DNA from: Synaphobranchus kaupii
Lineage: Eukaryota > Chordata > Actinopteri > Anguilliformes > Synaphobranchidae
NCBI GenBank assembly: GCA_029718625.1
Contig: CM056376.1
Span: forward strand, 122,661,080-122,725,079
DNA: 64,000 nt
Direction: 5' to 3'
Shown: piece by piece, positions 24,110 to 41,620 of the stretch
How the letters are laid out: each line of letters starts with the position of its first letter
Position numbering within the stretch: the first letter of the stretch is position 1
Translations under genes and position numbers: made by a program
Notes under the pieces: model-generated
What the model was told of the DNA's origin: nothing
Databases searched by the model: none
What the model saw: only the letters and a program-made list of their open reading frames with translations

Positions 24110-24430
24110 TCCATCCATCCATCGATTATCTAACCCACATATTCCAGGTCAGGGTCACAGCTGGCTGGATCCTATCGCAGTTTGCATTGGGCGAGAGGCA
24201 GGAATACACAGGCCGCCAATCCAATGAAGGACACACACACACACACACACATTCACTTACACATTCATAAGTAGGGGCAATTTCTCCAGTTAGCCTAACC
24301 TGCGTGTGTTTGCACTGTGGGAGGAAACTCACGCAGACACAGGGAGAACATGCACACTCCACACAGAAAAGCCCATGGGCTAGATTTGACCCTTCTTGCT
24401 ATGAGATGACAGTGCTATAATGTTCCAGCC
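24110..24430. repeat. Teleost interspersed repeat starting CCATCCATCCAT
   Basis: It starts CCATCCATCCATCGATTATC and contains CAGGGTCACAGCTGGCTGGA, TTGGGCGAGAGGCAGGAATA, TAGCCTAACCTGCGTGTGTT, CTGTGGGAGGAAACTCACGC and AGAACATGCACACTCCACAC. These landmarks match a very common fish repeat, thought to be the 3' end of a LINE. A short CA run at about 24232-24252 has expanded inside it. It has no coding capacity. Confidence 0.75.
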
Positions 24431-24599
24431 ATGTTGACCGATACTCAGTGTGAAAATAATACAGTATATTATCATACTGATCAAATTTTTATGTAATTAA
24501 TAATAAAAAAATCTAATAAAAATCTATCACTAGACTAGTTGTATGATTCCATACTCAATTCTCCACATCCCCTATGACGATTTTTAATATGTTTGCAAT

Positions 24600-24642
24600 A
24601 CTACTAATAATAACAATAATAATAATAATAATAATAATAATG
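24600..24642. repeat. (AAT)n microsatellite
   Basis: About 12 AAT/ATA triplets lie here with one interruption (ACA). Confidence 0.95.
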
Positions 24643-25918
24643 TAACTTAAACACTCAAAGCAGTTAAGAATATACAATGTATTAAAAAAGCTGCAGGAAT
24701 AGACTTATTTTCCTTTGCAAGCCATGGAAAGAGATCCCTTGCGCATTCTTTTATTCTATCAATCTATAATGAAATGGGTTTGCTGAACCTGTTCCCTGAA
24801 CCTTAAGAATGCCTCAAGAGTTCACTGACCGTGTTCAGATTTCAGATTCATGAGAGCCAAGAATCTGATGTCTCACAGACATGCTGAACCTTATTACTGC
24901 CAAAGGTTTTCAAGAAATGACACGAGAGGCATCTTGTCTTGAATATATAGGTAGAGCAATGAGTCTTTCTGTGGGTTGCTATAAAAAAAGTTCCAAAGTT
25001 CCAGTCTTTTGCAATGGATTCCTCTCACAGTTTGGGCAGTGTATGGGCCATGGAGTTTTTTTGCATTATTCTATCTCTGAAGACACAAGACCAATATCAG
25101 AATACTTTAAAAGTGTTTACCTATGTATCAGTATATACATCAAAGATGCAGAGGTTTCTACCTTATATTAAATTTAACAAATATGTTTTTTTTGTAGCAG
25201 GCAAGCCAGACATGCTTCTAAATTACAATGCATGATGGGAAAAAACAAAATGATTCAATGCTTTTCATTTGCCATTTTTTCTGATCAAAACATCTAAGAA
25301 CATCTAAGTTTTCTACCCACAACCTGAAGGGAGGTCACACACACACACACATATGCACACACCAGGCATTTCATGTTGGGCTTTTCAAATCAAGGCCACA
25401 AGCGACCCTCTCTTGTCTTCATCTTGGCAGGGAAGTTTGTAAAACAAGAAGGGGTGCCACATGTGGAGCTGCTACTGTTTACAGAGGTTGGTGTGTTTGA
25501 AATGTTTTTTTTCCCCCCCTTTTGCTTCCTGTGGTTGTTATGAAACCCAAGAGCTGTGCACATTCTCCTGTTGATGCTCTGAGGTGATTTTCTCTCAGGC
25601 CTCTCCCTATATAGATATTTTCCTTGTCTCTTGGTAAGTGATAGCTGTTGCTGTATTTAGCATGAAAGAAGAATCTGAAGTGGAACTCTTGCACACCTTA
25701 GAGAACACACTGGACAGTTGTAGTGGTGCCAATTAATTCTTTATGAGAGTTGGACAACACAAATAGAGGCTCAATATGTGATGTCACAAAGAGATATAAA
25801 CAGAATTTTTTTATCGATTGAAGACATGCTGGACTGAAAACATTCCTTAATTCCCAGTCAAGTATCTGCATTCGATTCATTTTTATTACTCAACACATTA
25901 TAAATTTTTTTATCTTGA
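24643..25918. other. Non-coding block
   Basis: No gene is supported. A short CA run lies at 25337-25351. Confidence 0.55.
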
Positions 25919-25922
25919 CATA

Positions 25923-25956
<34 letters not shown>
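25919..25956. repeat. (TA)n microsatellite
   Basis: A TA run abuts the hammerhead-bearing repeat on its left. Confidence 0.95.
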
Positions 25957-25959
<3 letters not shown>

Positions 25960-26140
25960 AAAGAGAGAAAACCAGGGCGAAAATATACAATGCACAGCTC
26001 CAATGTTCAATCCGCACACTCAAACGAAAAAGTTAAAAGACTGACCTTCAGAGGCAAAAAGTATATAGATGCAAAAAAAGTTTATTAAAAAGTGGAACGA
26101 ACGACGCGCGTTTCGGCGTATCTTCGTCAGGTTCGTTCGT
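25957..26140 (-). mobile_element. Hammerhead-bearing short retroelement fragment
   Basis: This segment of about 185 bp is bounded by TA microsatellites on both sides. Read on the minus strand it contains a hammerhead ribozyme motif, an AATAAA (minus, near 26080) and the 12-mer TTGAGTGTGCGG (26012-26023). The same 12-mer follows a CTGATGA...GAAA motif in the insert at 33298-33838, so the two belong to one family. Penelope-like retroelements are known to carry such ribozymes. I see no reverse transcriptase here, so the class remains inferred. Confidence 0.6.
26095..26138 (-). ncRNA. Minimal type I hammerhead ribozyme motif
   Basis: The parts on the minus strand, in order, are: stem I strand GAACGAAC (26138-26131); core CTGACGA (26130-26124); a 9-nt stem II region (26123-26115); core GAAA (26114-26111); a short stem III, CG closed by A-U, C-G and G-C (ACG...CGU); the cleavage triplet GUC ending at 26103; and stem I partner GTTCGTTC (26102-26095). 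Stem I pairs perfectly over 8 bp and every conserved core position is met (CUGANGA, GAAA, NUH). Stem II is weak in this copy (AGA against GCC), so activity may be low. Tiny stem III loops are typical of hammerheads in Penelope-like elements, which are thought to act as dimers. Confidence 0.75.
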
Positions 26141-26163
26141 GTATATATATATATATATATATA
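26140..26163. repeat. (TA)n microsatellite
   Basis: A TA run separates the hammerhead-bearing repeat from the Tc1 terminal repeat. It may be an expanded TA target. Confidence 0.93.
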
Positions 26164-26406
26164 GTGCCCTCCACAATTATTGGCACCCCTGGTAAAGATG
26201 AGTAAAAAGGGTTATAAAAAATTCACCGTTTGGTGAATTAGCTTAATCTCACACTGAAAAAATGAGAAAAATCCAACCTTTAATTGAAGTAAATTTACGC
26301 TGAGAAAAAAAAAATCCCTCTATTATTTTTAACAAAACCACGTGTGCCACAATTATTGGCACCCCTGCATTTAATACTTTGTACAACCTCCTTTTGCCAA
26401 TAAAAC

Positions 26407-27765
<1,359 letters not shown>

Positions 27766-28689
27766 CATTGCATATTGCATATACATTGCACAAACATCAA
27801 ACAAGTTTGGGGGATGCAAACAGTAACATTACACCATTATAAAATAATAATATCTCAAAAGATAAAATAGCAGTTATTTTATGGGGGAAAATGTAATTAG
27901 GCCGACTGAACATGACACCAGAGCTTGCAGAAATAAACATTCACTGCTGCCGTTTTATTGCAAATGCACTAAGACACATCTTTGCTCGTTGACTGTTGCT
28001 TGAGGTTCATAGCAAGTCCAGAACTATATGCTATCAGAATTTTCTGGAAATACATTATGAGATTCATTAAGCCTGTGAATTATTAGGTGAAGTGCTTCAC
28101 TGCACAACTATGCATAACCAAAACACAATGGTAAATGTGTTGTTGGGAGTGAAAATGAATCTGCTGCTATAACAGGAGATGGGACAAATTGAATCTAATC
28201 GAAGAGTGTTTTTCCAAAATGCATTCAGCCTACTTTTACCTATTTTGAGAAAATCCGTTTTTTGCATGAGTTTTTTTTGCATGAAAAATCACATTTTATA
28301 CCTTTATACCTTATACACATACTTCATACATATGAATAATAAAAGTATTATTGCTAATAGCTAACTATTTATCAGAAAAAAATACCTTGAAAAATATGGT
28401 TTATCAAAACTGGACTTAGTGAGCTTTGGATAAACACTCTTCAATTGTATAAGTATTGTGTAAGTATTGTTTAAGTATTCCAGATTCTATATGTCAAGTA
28501 GACCAACTGTAACAGATTCACTCTTCAAATGTAAAAGGGGAATGGCTCTCAAGATTAGTCAAATATATGTTTATTCAAAACAGTTGACCGAGATTAGAGT
28601 GTGTCATTGTTCACTAGCAACCCCTGCTGGTCAGTTGGGTGTCCACATCTGCCTGTTGAGTTTCTTTTTTTTTTTTTTTTTTTGGTGCC
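27766..28689. other. Non-coding block
   Basis: No gene or assignable repeat is seen before the SINE. A run of about 20 T lies at 28664-28683. Confidence 0.55.
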
Positions 28690-28870
28690 CAACGTAGGGC
28701 TGTGTATGGAGTTTGATCTGTTTCGTTTTCCTCTGTCTTCGTGGCTGACATCACGTGCTTCAGGAAGTGGCGCATGATTGTCTTGTGTCCGGTTGCAAGG
28801 CGTGCTGATATACTGTATGTGATTGGGCTTTCCAAATTGAGGAGAAAAGGGGGAGAAAAACATCTTCAAA
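28690..28870 (+). repeat. tRNA-derived SINE, 3' body and tail
   Basis: The segment ends AAATTGAGGAGAAAAGGGGG then AGAAAAAC, the tail form of a widespread fish tRNA-derived SINE (…TTGGGGAGAAAAAGGGG…). Upstream lie TTCAGGAAGTGGCGCATG and TGTCTTGTGTCCGGTTGCAA, in an order consistent with the SINE body. The tRNA head is not recognisable. Assignment rests mainly on the tail. Confidence 0.5.
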
Positions 28871-29720
28871 AATAATGACTACGCTTCTTAGCAACGTGTC
28901 TTCTTCAAAAGAAAAAAAAATGAATCAGTAAACACCAAATGGTCATGGAAAAAGACTCAAAAAAGACTCTTGCAGAGGTCAGTGTCCTTTCGTTAATGAG
29001 AATATGCCCAGGCTCAGTGTGAGTTTGTAAAACACTGCTAGGCATTAATAGCTGTTATTTATTGAAGTGTGGAGGTGTCACATAGATTTCTTCATTACAT
29101 CCCCCTCCTGTTCTAGTGCCATGGGATGTCATGAGAGATGGCAAGTGTTTTTTCCCCCATTTCTGAGTGGAAGTGTCAATGCCCTCAAACCCTGTCAGTA
29201 TCACATGCGTCTTGTATGGGCACTGCGGAATAGACATCATTAGTCCTCATGCCAGATGCTTCATTAAAAGCAATTTCCACCTGTACATCTTGATGACTTC
29301 TTCTAAGTGTCCCTGGAGTTCCTTATACACTTCTGGTGGAATTAACTTTCTCTTCTATCTTATTCCACACTGTATTTCAAACTGCCTTGTATGGTTGCAG
29401 TTTGCCGGCCATTTCTCTTACTTGGGGCCGTATTCATAAAACATCTCCATTCAAGTAGCCATTAATAGCTATCCCAGATCAGCACTCTTACTCTAAAATG
29501 CTTTCTGACCATGAACACTGGTCCCAACATGCCAACTGCATTGTATATGAAGCAGACTATGCAACTCTGGCATAACAAGTTACATTAATCAGAAATAAGT
29601 CTTTTAAGATAATACTCATTAATCTACAGAATGAGGCTGTCTATATGTGACTTCCAAAATGAATGTGATATGTTTCAAAAGCTATATACCTATATTTGAA
29701 GTATAAATGTAGATGTGGGC

Positions 29721-29884
<164 letters not shown>

Positions 29885-30079
29885 GCAGTGTTGCCTGTGA
29901 GTCCCTGGCCAGAAACAGTTATTTTACAGGAAATTAGCTGTCATCTGGCCACAGGATGATGGCAGCACAGAGATGGCGATCTCTGAAATATCTCTAATAA
30001 TTCAGATTCAGAGAGCAGGGTAAATGCAGGTATTATGTTGTTAGTGTAGTTTCATTCTCTCCAGAAGATGACTCCATGC

Positions 30080-30082
<3 letters not shown>

Positions 30083-30142
<60 letters not shown>
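30083..30142. repeat. (CT)n microsatellite
   Basis: An uninterrupted CT run of about 60 bp lies here. Confidence 0.97.
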
Positions 30143-30145
<3 letters not shown>

Positions 30146-33100
30146 AAAAAGCCTCTGTTGTGGAGATGGATAAATATGTGCTTGGAAGGGACTGCAGTAT
30201 ATTGTGACAAAATGCTTTGTTCAAAATAAGCTGTCTAACTGGCATTAGTAAAAATCGAAATAAATACTGGGCAAAAAGTTTTAGATTATAGCTTCTTTCA
30301 CTTTCAAAATGACAATATATAGTGGAATAGAATCTCATTAAACGCTAAATGTTCACACAAGATTTTACTTGATTTCAACAAGCCGGACTGAGAAGATGTG
30401 CATTTAAGGGGTGATCAGATTGTGGACTCATGATGGCAGTATGAGACCAAATGCCATTGCTGTGGTAGATACATGTATGTCATCCACTATGGAAACATAC
30501 AGCATAATTGCAGAATAAAGCATGATGCGCATACAGTAGAAATAGAAATGATATATGCCGTTTTAGTCATGTGTCACAATGACATAAATGGTAGATTCAA
30601 ATATATTGTAGACCACATAGCAATTTGAAGAAAGATATTAAAAATCTATCAATGGTGTTTACTTTAAGGCAGTATCTTTTTGCGTATCTTTAGAGTACAG
30701 CACGGTAATAGGTCGGCAGAAAAATAAACAACACAAAAAGCAGTCTTAAGATGGACCCCGGCGAGGTTTAGACAGCTATGAAAAAGCACAAGGGGACGGC
30801 GGTGACAGAAGACAATTTTTTCAATTAACCGAGGTATACGTAAGTGAAAATATTCACTTAGAAAGAGTTGATCACCCAAAATGATGTGTCTTTTGTGAGA
30901 CGCACATTGCCAACGTTCTCACAGCCAGAGAATAAGGCACGCAGAACTTCTGAGAGATGCATTCACATGGAAAGGTTTTTCTGTTCCTAATAGAGCACGG
31001 GGCTCAAAGAGAGAGCTGATTGAAGGCCTTGAAAGTACTGGAAATTCGAGACACTAAATGATGCACACCTCCCACCTCCACCCGCCTCCCCCCATAATGG
31101 AACCTGACGAAGGATGTGAAATTTACAGAGGGCTGTGCTGAATGCCATCATTGGAGCTGTCACATTCATACTCCCTCCCTTTACAAATGTCTTCGCAGAT
31201 TTACTTTGGTGTCACTGAATGAGCTTACAAGAAGGGAGAGAGATGCATTTTAACTCTGGCGCAGTGCTTCAAATCAATGCATTTATTCTTTTTTTTTTCA
31301 TCAAAAAGTGTTAAAGTCCTGCATTAAACTGCCCACAGTTCATGTCCTGTAACAGGAAAAAGAGAAGACTGACCAACGTGCATTTAACATATTTATTTTT
31401 TATTTCACTCATAGTTGCGGACACGTACATTTTTGTGCTTTCACTTTTCCCGAGGATGTGGTCTTTTTACAGTAATTCCCTAAAGAAATTGTGGATTCAA
31501 TCAACATTTGTCATCTACTCTGACTATGAATGAAAGTATTATTTTTTTTGACACAAATACAGTTTGGCGATCACTGAAAGCAACGGAAATTGCATTGGGG
31601 AAAAAAAAAATTTGTATTCATTTGCAAGCCAAGTTTAATGATAAAATGTCAGTTAAAGCCAGGCCTGTGTCTCCTTTCTTTCCTATTTTCCGGGGGGGAA
31701 AACAACTTGTTGCGAGAAATTCTGTATTTCATCGACGAACAGTGTCTGAAATGTAGCATCTGTCAGGAACACAAGGCTGCAGGGTGCGTGTGCGCGTGTA
31801 TGGGGGAGGGCATATCCCCTGGGAGAGATGGGATTTTTGAGTGGGAAAAGGACGAGTGCTTCCGGCTGCTGGTTTGGGGTTTGGTCTCGTGGCAGTGCTG
31901 AAGCAGAGGTTCTTCTGGGCAGAGTGCTGGCAGATGGTGCTCGGAGCTGCGAGATGCCTCTGAGGGAGGGACCCGCCTCTGCCACCTCCCCCCTTCTGTG
32001 ACATCTGCGCTCTCGCTGCGAGTGCGGCGGCGAGGGCAAGCACTCAGCGCTGATTAATGGTCGTATTGACCTTCTCGACCGTTTCCTTTAATTAGGGGAT
32101 TGAGCTTTCTGAGTTTTCACACAGAAAAGCTCCTATGTGTATTCATCCAACACATACAATGAATGGTATATCCATTACCTGAGAAAATATAAAGGGGGAC
32201 ACAGTCTGCTCCCACGTTTCATTTCAGATTGAAATATCAACAATGTACGGACAGAAGAGTTTTGTTGAGCAGTGTTGTGATGAAATGTTGCCGGGAAAGT
32301 CACATTTTAAGAGGTTACACAATATTACGGGTGGAAATATTTGGCCACTGAGGTTAAATTCTTTATTCTAATTATCTGTTGTTATTACTCCCTTAAAGGC
32401 ATGCTTTGTATGAGAAACGTGCATATAGGTACAGAAATAAATACATAATACATGCATACATGCATACACACAGAAACACATACATACATAATACATACGT
32501 ACGTACATAAAGTTTGCAAAGCCTGTGCAAAGTGTTATAAAGTGTTGTGAAGTGAGTCTGCCAAGGGAGATGCATGGAGGGAGAACAGCGAGGCATTTCA
32601 ATTCAAACGCACAAAGAAAATTCCTTTCATATGAAAGAAAGCTCACAAAGTACCTGCTTCTGCATTTTCAAAAGCAATCCGGTGAGCATTAAGCATTGCA
32701 CCTTTTACGGGATTTTTCAATCAGTAAACGACAATAAAACTTTTACCCACGCTAACCTCAGCCATTCCGCACGTCCCAGTCTCCCCGCGCACGCACTCAC
32801 CGTTCCCCGAATCTCCAGGGCCTTGCCCTTCCCTGGCGAGCCCCGTGATACCCAGACGCAGAAAAGCAGATTGCGGTCATGTTTTTTGTGGTTCTCCTCT
32901 AATTGAGTCTCTCTAGATGGGCCTGAGATTCATGGCCAGCCTCTGCATGTGCCTTCTGTGTGGTCAGCGCCAGTGTGATTGGGAGATCAGCCTTCTCTAC
33001 GCCTAAATCTTTTTTTTTTTTCAAGATATTGCATTTATGTCTGTCCTAGAGTAAGAGGGGATTAATGCCTTTGAAATGAGATTACCACCTCACAGATGAG

Positions 33101-33297
33101 AAAATGAGATGTGTTTTTTTTTTTAGACACTGAACCAAGGTAGGGGACTTTCTATCTACAAAGGCTAAATCAAATGGCTCTGTACTCCAGCACATTGGAT
33201 TTTTAAAAAATAAAACAATGAATATGAGGGTTTTTACGTCCATATCGGGTGATGTGTGTAGGAGCTACACCCCATTTTATATATGGTACCCCATTTT

Positions 33298-33838
33298 TGG
33301 ATTCAGTAAAAAATTAACACCATACGGCCTGAATGTGGAATTCAAATTAAAATGTTTTTTTGATGTCTACTGGAATGATTAGTGGTAGGTTATATTTAGA
33401 TCTGCAAGTTATTTTTCTTTTCTATTTATGATACACAGCTCTACTTATGATATTATTTTAGATTGATGTTGGAGAGCTGTAGTTTATCTTAATTATTATT
33501 TTTTAATGTTTCTTTATGTTTTGTTACATTATGTGTATCTCAATACACATATACAACTGAAATGCAATTACGGAAAATGAAATTAATTATGTGATCAATA
33601 ACTATTAAATGCTTAACTGGTTGTAAAAAAAAGTGTGTAGATTGAACCAATTTTAAATCCTGATTAACTAATTGTATGACATCATAATTGTTAACAGGTG
33701 TATGATAGCCATTTAAGAAATGTTTGCTATGTGCGCCTTAATGCCCTGATGAAGACAAAAGTAGAAATGTTGGTAAGATAAATAAATAAATATATGGAGT
33801 TGAGTGTGCGGTGTTCACTTCTTATTTTTTTACTACCG
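33298..33838 (+). mobile_element. Insert in Tc1 terminal repeat; hammerhead-family relic
   Basis: The insert is flanked by CATTTT direct repeats (33292-33297 and 33839-33844), and the Tc1 sequence resumes with AGGGGAACAAACG. Near its 3' end are CTGATGA (33746-33752) and GAAA (33763-33766), then an ATAAAT tract, then TTGAGTGTGCGG (33800-33811). This is the same order as in the hammerhead-bearing repeat at 26.1 kb. Here stem I does not pair, so the ribozyme is degenerate. No reading frame is convincing. Confidence 0.6.
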
Positions 33839-34059
33839 CATTTTAGGGGAACAAACGTAATTGGACAATTGGCTGTTGAGCTGTTTCTTTGCCAGCTGTG
33901 TGTCTGCACCATTAGTTCACTCCCAACGTGAAGAGTTGATTCTAGGTGTGGAATTTGCATTTGTAACTTGCTGTTGTCTCTCAACATGAGGCCCAAATAA
34001 GTGCCAATGCCAGTAAAGCAGGCCATCATGAGGAACATTCTGAATAAATCGATCAGAGA

Positions 34060-34760
34060 CATACTGTAGCTAAAATATGGGGTGTATCCAAATTAACTGT
34101 TTGAAGAATACTTTCAATTGTGAAGAAAAACCCCTTTTCAACTGTCAAACAGATCAAGAACACTCTCCAGGATGTAGGAATAGATGTGTTAAGGACTACC
34201 ATAAAGAGAAGACTACACCAGCATAACCTCAGAGGGTTCATCACAAGATGCAAACCACTGGTAAGCCTCAAGAACAGAACGGCCAGGTTACAGTTTGCTA
34301 AAAAAGAAAAGTACATAAAAAAAATAAAAAATAAAAACCTGTAGAGTTCTTAAACAAAGTCTTATGGACATATAGTACAAGTATTAACCTGCAGAAAAGT
34401 GATGGAAAAAGGAAAGTGGGGAGAAAGTAAAGAACTCATGATCAAAAACAGCAGGATGAATTCTGAAGTGTACAGAAGACATCTTCTCTGCTCAGATCCA
34501 ACCAAACGCCGCAGAACTCACTGATCGGCACTTCACCTTGCAGCAGGACAATGACCACAAACATACTGGTCAAGCAACCAAAGAGTTTTCCGGGGCCAAA
34601 AAGTGGAAGGTTCCTGACTGGCCAAGTCAATCACCTGTCCCGAATCCAAATTAACATGCGTTTCACTTTCTGAAGACAAGACTGAAGGCAAAATGCCAAA
34701 GAAACAAACAGGACTGAAGTACTGGCTTGGCAGAGCATCATCAGGGAAGATACCCAGCAT
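34060..34760 (+). pseudogene. Tc1-type transposase pseudogene
   Basis: The N-terminal part reads FSTVKQIKNTLQDVGIDVLR, then RRLHQHNLRGFITRCKPLVS and LKNRTARLQFAKK, the helix-turn-helix DNA-binding region of Tc1-type transposases. The catalytic part appears downstream, around 34535-34660, as LQQDNDHKHTGQATK and WPSQSPVPNPN, with the DNDxKH motif kept and the NPxENLW motif ruined. An A-rich expansion near 34310-34340, stop codons and frame changes lie between. It is not functional. Confidence 0.8.
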
Positions 34761-35063
34761 CTGGTGATGTGTATGGGTCACAGACTTCAGGCAGTCATTG
34801 CAAGCAAATTATGGAGTATTAAATATAACAGATTATGTTAATTTGTCCAATTACTTTTGCTTCCCTAGAATGGGGGGCCTATTTATTAAAAAGGGCTGTA
34901 TTTCCTACACGGATCAACCAATATGCATGCAAAAACCAAATTAAAGCTGGCAGTCTGCACTTTTGCCTGATATTCATGTTTTATTTCAAATCCAATGTGC
35001 TGGAGTACAGAGCCTAAACAACAGAAATTGTGTCACTTTCCTAATAGTTTTGCATTTAACTGT

Positions 35064-36435
35064 ACATACATGAACGCTGATTCTGTATGGGCCAGATGTA
35101 CAATGTAGATGTATAATTGCAATAATTATACTTGTGAATGCTATGAAAATGCCGTCTATTCAGGGATCAAACTTGAGTCTAAAGAGGCCAATGGAAAAGC
35201 CCTCACATTGCAGAGTCGAGATCGACCTTAGTCTCTGCTGCACTCTTGAGCCTCTACAGTACTGATTGTCCCATTTTAAAAGCCACCTAGGATGCGATAT
35301 GTTAATCCAACTGCCTGCTATTCTCATGAGCATTTCCCTCCCTGGATATGAGCCGTTCAGTCCAGATGAGGGTACACTTTTCTAGCAGGCTGAGGCAGTG
35401 GAGTAAAGGGAGTTTGGGTGGATCTCCTCCTTTTAGAATCCATTTGTACAGGACAGTACCGGGGTATGGGGTAAAACAAACAATAGTGCAGCATAGTGTG
35501 GGATTAGAAGAGTATATGCCATCTTCTGTGATGTATTATCCATATATACTTACTTTGATATAATGGAAACGTTCAATTTTTTTCGGTTAATCTATAATAT
35601 GGTCACATTTCTACGCTGAGTACTGTACATTATTATGGAAGTATTATTACAGCATTCTCACCGGGAATCTATAAAAACCATTACTTATTATTAAACCACA
35701 CAGAATGAGTACAATGTGCAATATGGTGCTTTGTGACAATGCCATGCGTGTCCAGATGCACATCCCCAGGGTTCGGCATGATAATGTCAAAACCCTGGTT
35801 CAGTGTAGTTAAACCACAACCTTACTGGCAGCATAGTTAGCATTTACTTTAAGAAGCTGGGATCCTGTTGTACTGCTTTGTAGACAAGTAGCTCAAGTAG
35901 CATCTTTAAATAAACACAATGCATATGCGGTGCAAGTTAATCCAGTGAGCAGAATAATTTTCTTTCATTACATAGTATTTCCACATTGGCAACTAAGTGT
36001 TTTTGAATGTGCAAATGCCTCTTCCTTTCAGGATAAGTAGCTCACAGAATAGCCTATAATCTCCAAAATGTGGGTTATTAGAAAATAGGGAACATAATAC
36101 AAACAAAACTAAATGATCACATGATACACTGCATCCCAAAGGATTCGAGAAAGTCAGGCTTGGGGGAAGATAAATTTGGCTTTCCAGAGGGCCTTCATTT
36201 ACATTATTAGGTCTGGGAGGGGGGGTTAAGCTTAATGCTATTTTTAGTCCACCGCCTCGGGATTCTGGGTGTTTATGTGCTATGCAATGCAAACATGCCA
36301 AAAAACATGCCTCCTTTTCCTGGAAATTATGAAGCATTTGATTGAGTCTAGCCATATAGTAACTTCAATCGTGGATGTGCTGCCCACTAAGTAACAAAAA
36401 GCATGCATCACTTATAATACACATTAAACTTTATA
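35064..36435. other. Non-coding block
   Basis: No gene or assignable repeat is seen. All frames are short and lack domains. Confidence 0.55.
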
Positions 36436-36665
36436 TTCATTACAGGCATTTAGCAGACGCTCTTATCCAGAGCAACGTACACAAGTTTTTTTTGTTTTTT
36501 GTTTGTTTAACATGGCATCCATTTATACAGTTGGATGTTTTTACCGAAGCAATTCAGATTAGGTACCTTGCTCAGGGGTACTGTGGCAGTGTCCTACCTG
36601 GGAATTGAACCTGTGACCTTTGGGTTACAAGTCCAGTGTTCTAACCATTGTACTACACTGCCGCC
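36436..36665 (-). repeat. tRNA-derived SINE with L2-like tail, nearly complete
   Basis: On the minus strand the head is GTAGTACAATGGTTAGAAC (A-box like), followed by GGTTCAATTCC (B box, 36601-36611). The body has GTACCCCTGAGCAAGGTACC, and the tail has GATAAGAGCGTCTGCTAAAT then GCCTGTAATG. This is a well-known fish SINE architecture (tRNA head, tail shared with an L2-type LINE). A GTTTG/T-rich stretch at 36487-36510 has expanded within it. Several tail relics elsewhere in the window belong to the same group. Confidence 0.85.
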
Positions 36666-41386
<4,721 letters not shown>

Positions 41387-41620
41387 CAGTGGCCCACAAG
41401 GACAATCGCGCTTCAAAAGCGACAGCATACACACGAAGGGAAACGTGCTCCAAATCAAGAAACAATGCAAATTTCAAAACACGTACAAAAGGCTAAAGTA
41501 AAAGCAACAACAGCAATGCGCTGCAAGAGAAGAAACACACTGCAAAATGTGAAAACGTGTTTCCCTGTGCGTTTGTGCTTTCACTTTTGAAGAGCGATCG
41601 TCCTTTTGTGCCACCACAGG
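41387..41620. mobile_element. Small hAT-like MITE
   Basis: The left end CAGTGGCCCACAAGGACAAT and the complement of the right end (CCTGTGGTGGCACAAAAGGA, followed by CGATCG) form an imperfect terminal inverted repeat that continues to a CTTCAAAAG shared by both. Flanking 8-mers GTGTGTTA (41379-41386) and GTGTGCTA (41621-41628) differ at one base, which fits an 8-bp hAT target duplication. It is 234 bp with no coding region. Confidence 0.7.

Larger units (their letters stand above)
33174..35063 (+). mobile_element. Tc1-type element, decayed, with internal insert
   Basis: The left part (GGCTCTGTACTCCAGCACAT...) is the inverted complement of the right part (...ATGTGCTGGAGTACAGAGCC at about 34995-35014), so both terminal repeats survive in part; the right one extends further, to about 35063. 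Transposase reads on the plus strand. A 541-bp insert (33298-33838) separates the outer left terminal repeat from the rest. The same family occurs truncated at 62440-63005 and as a fragment at 59143-59413. Confidence 0.83.

Noticed and set aside
31100..31125. Possible third hammerhead (CTGACGA followed by GAAA)
   Set aside because: The stem II region is too short to pair, no stem I partner follows, and no NUH site lies in the right place.
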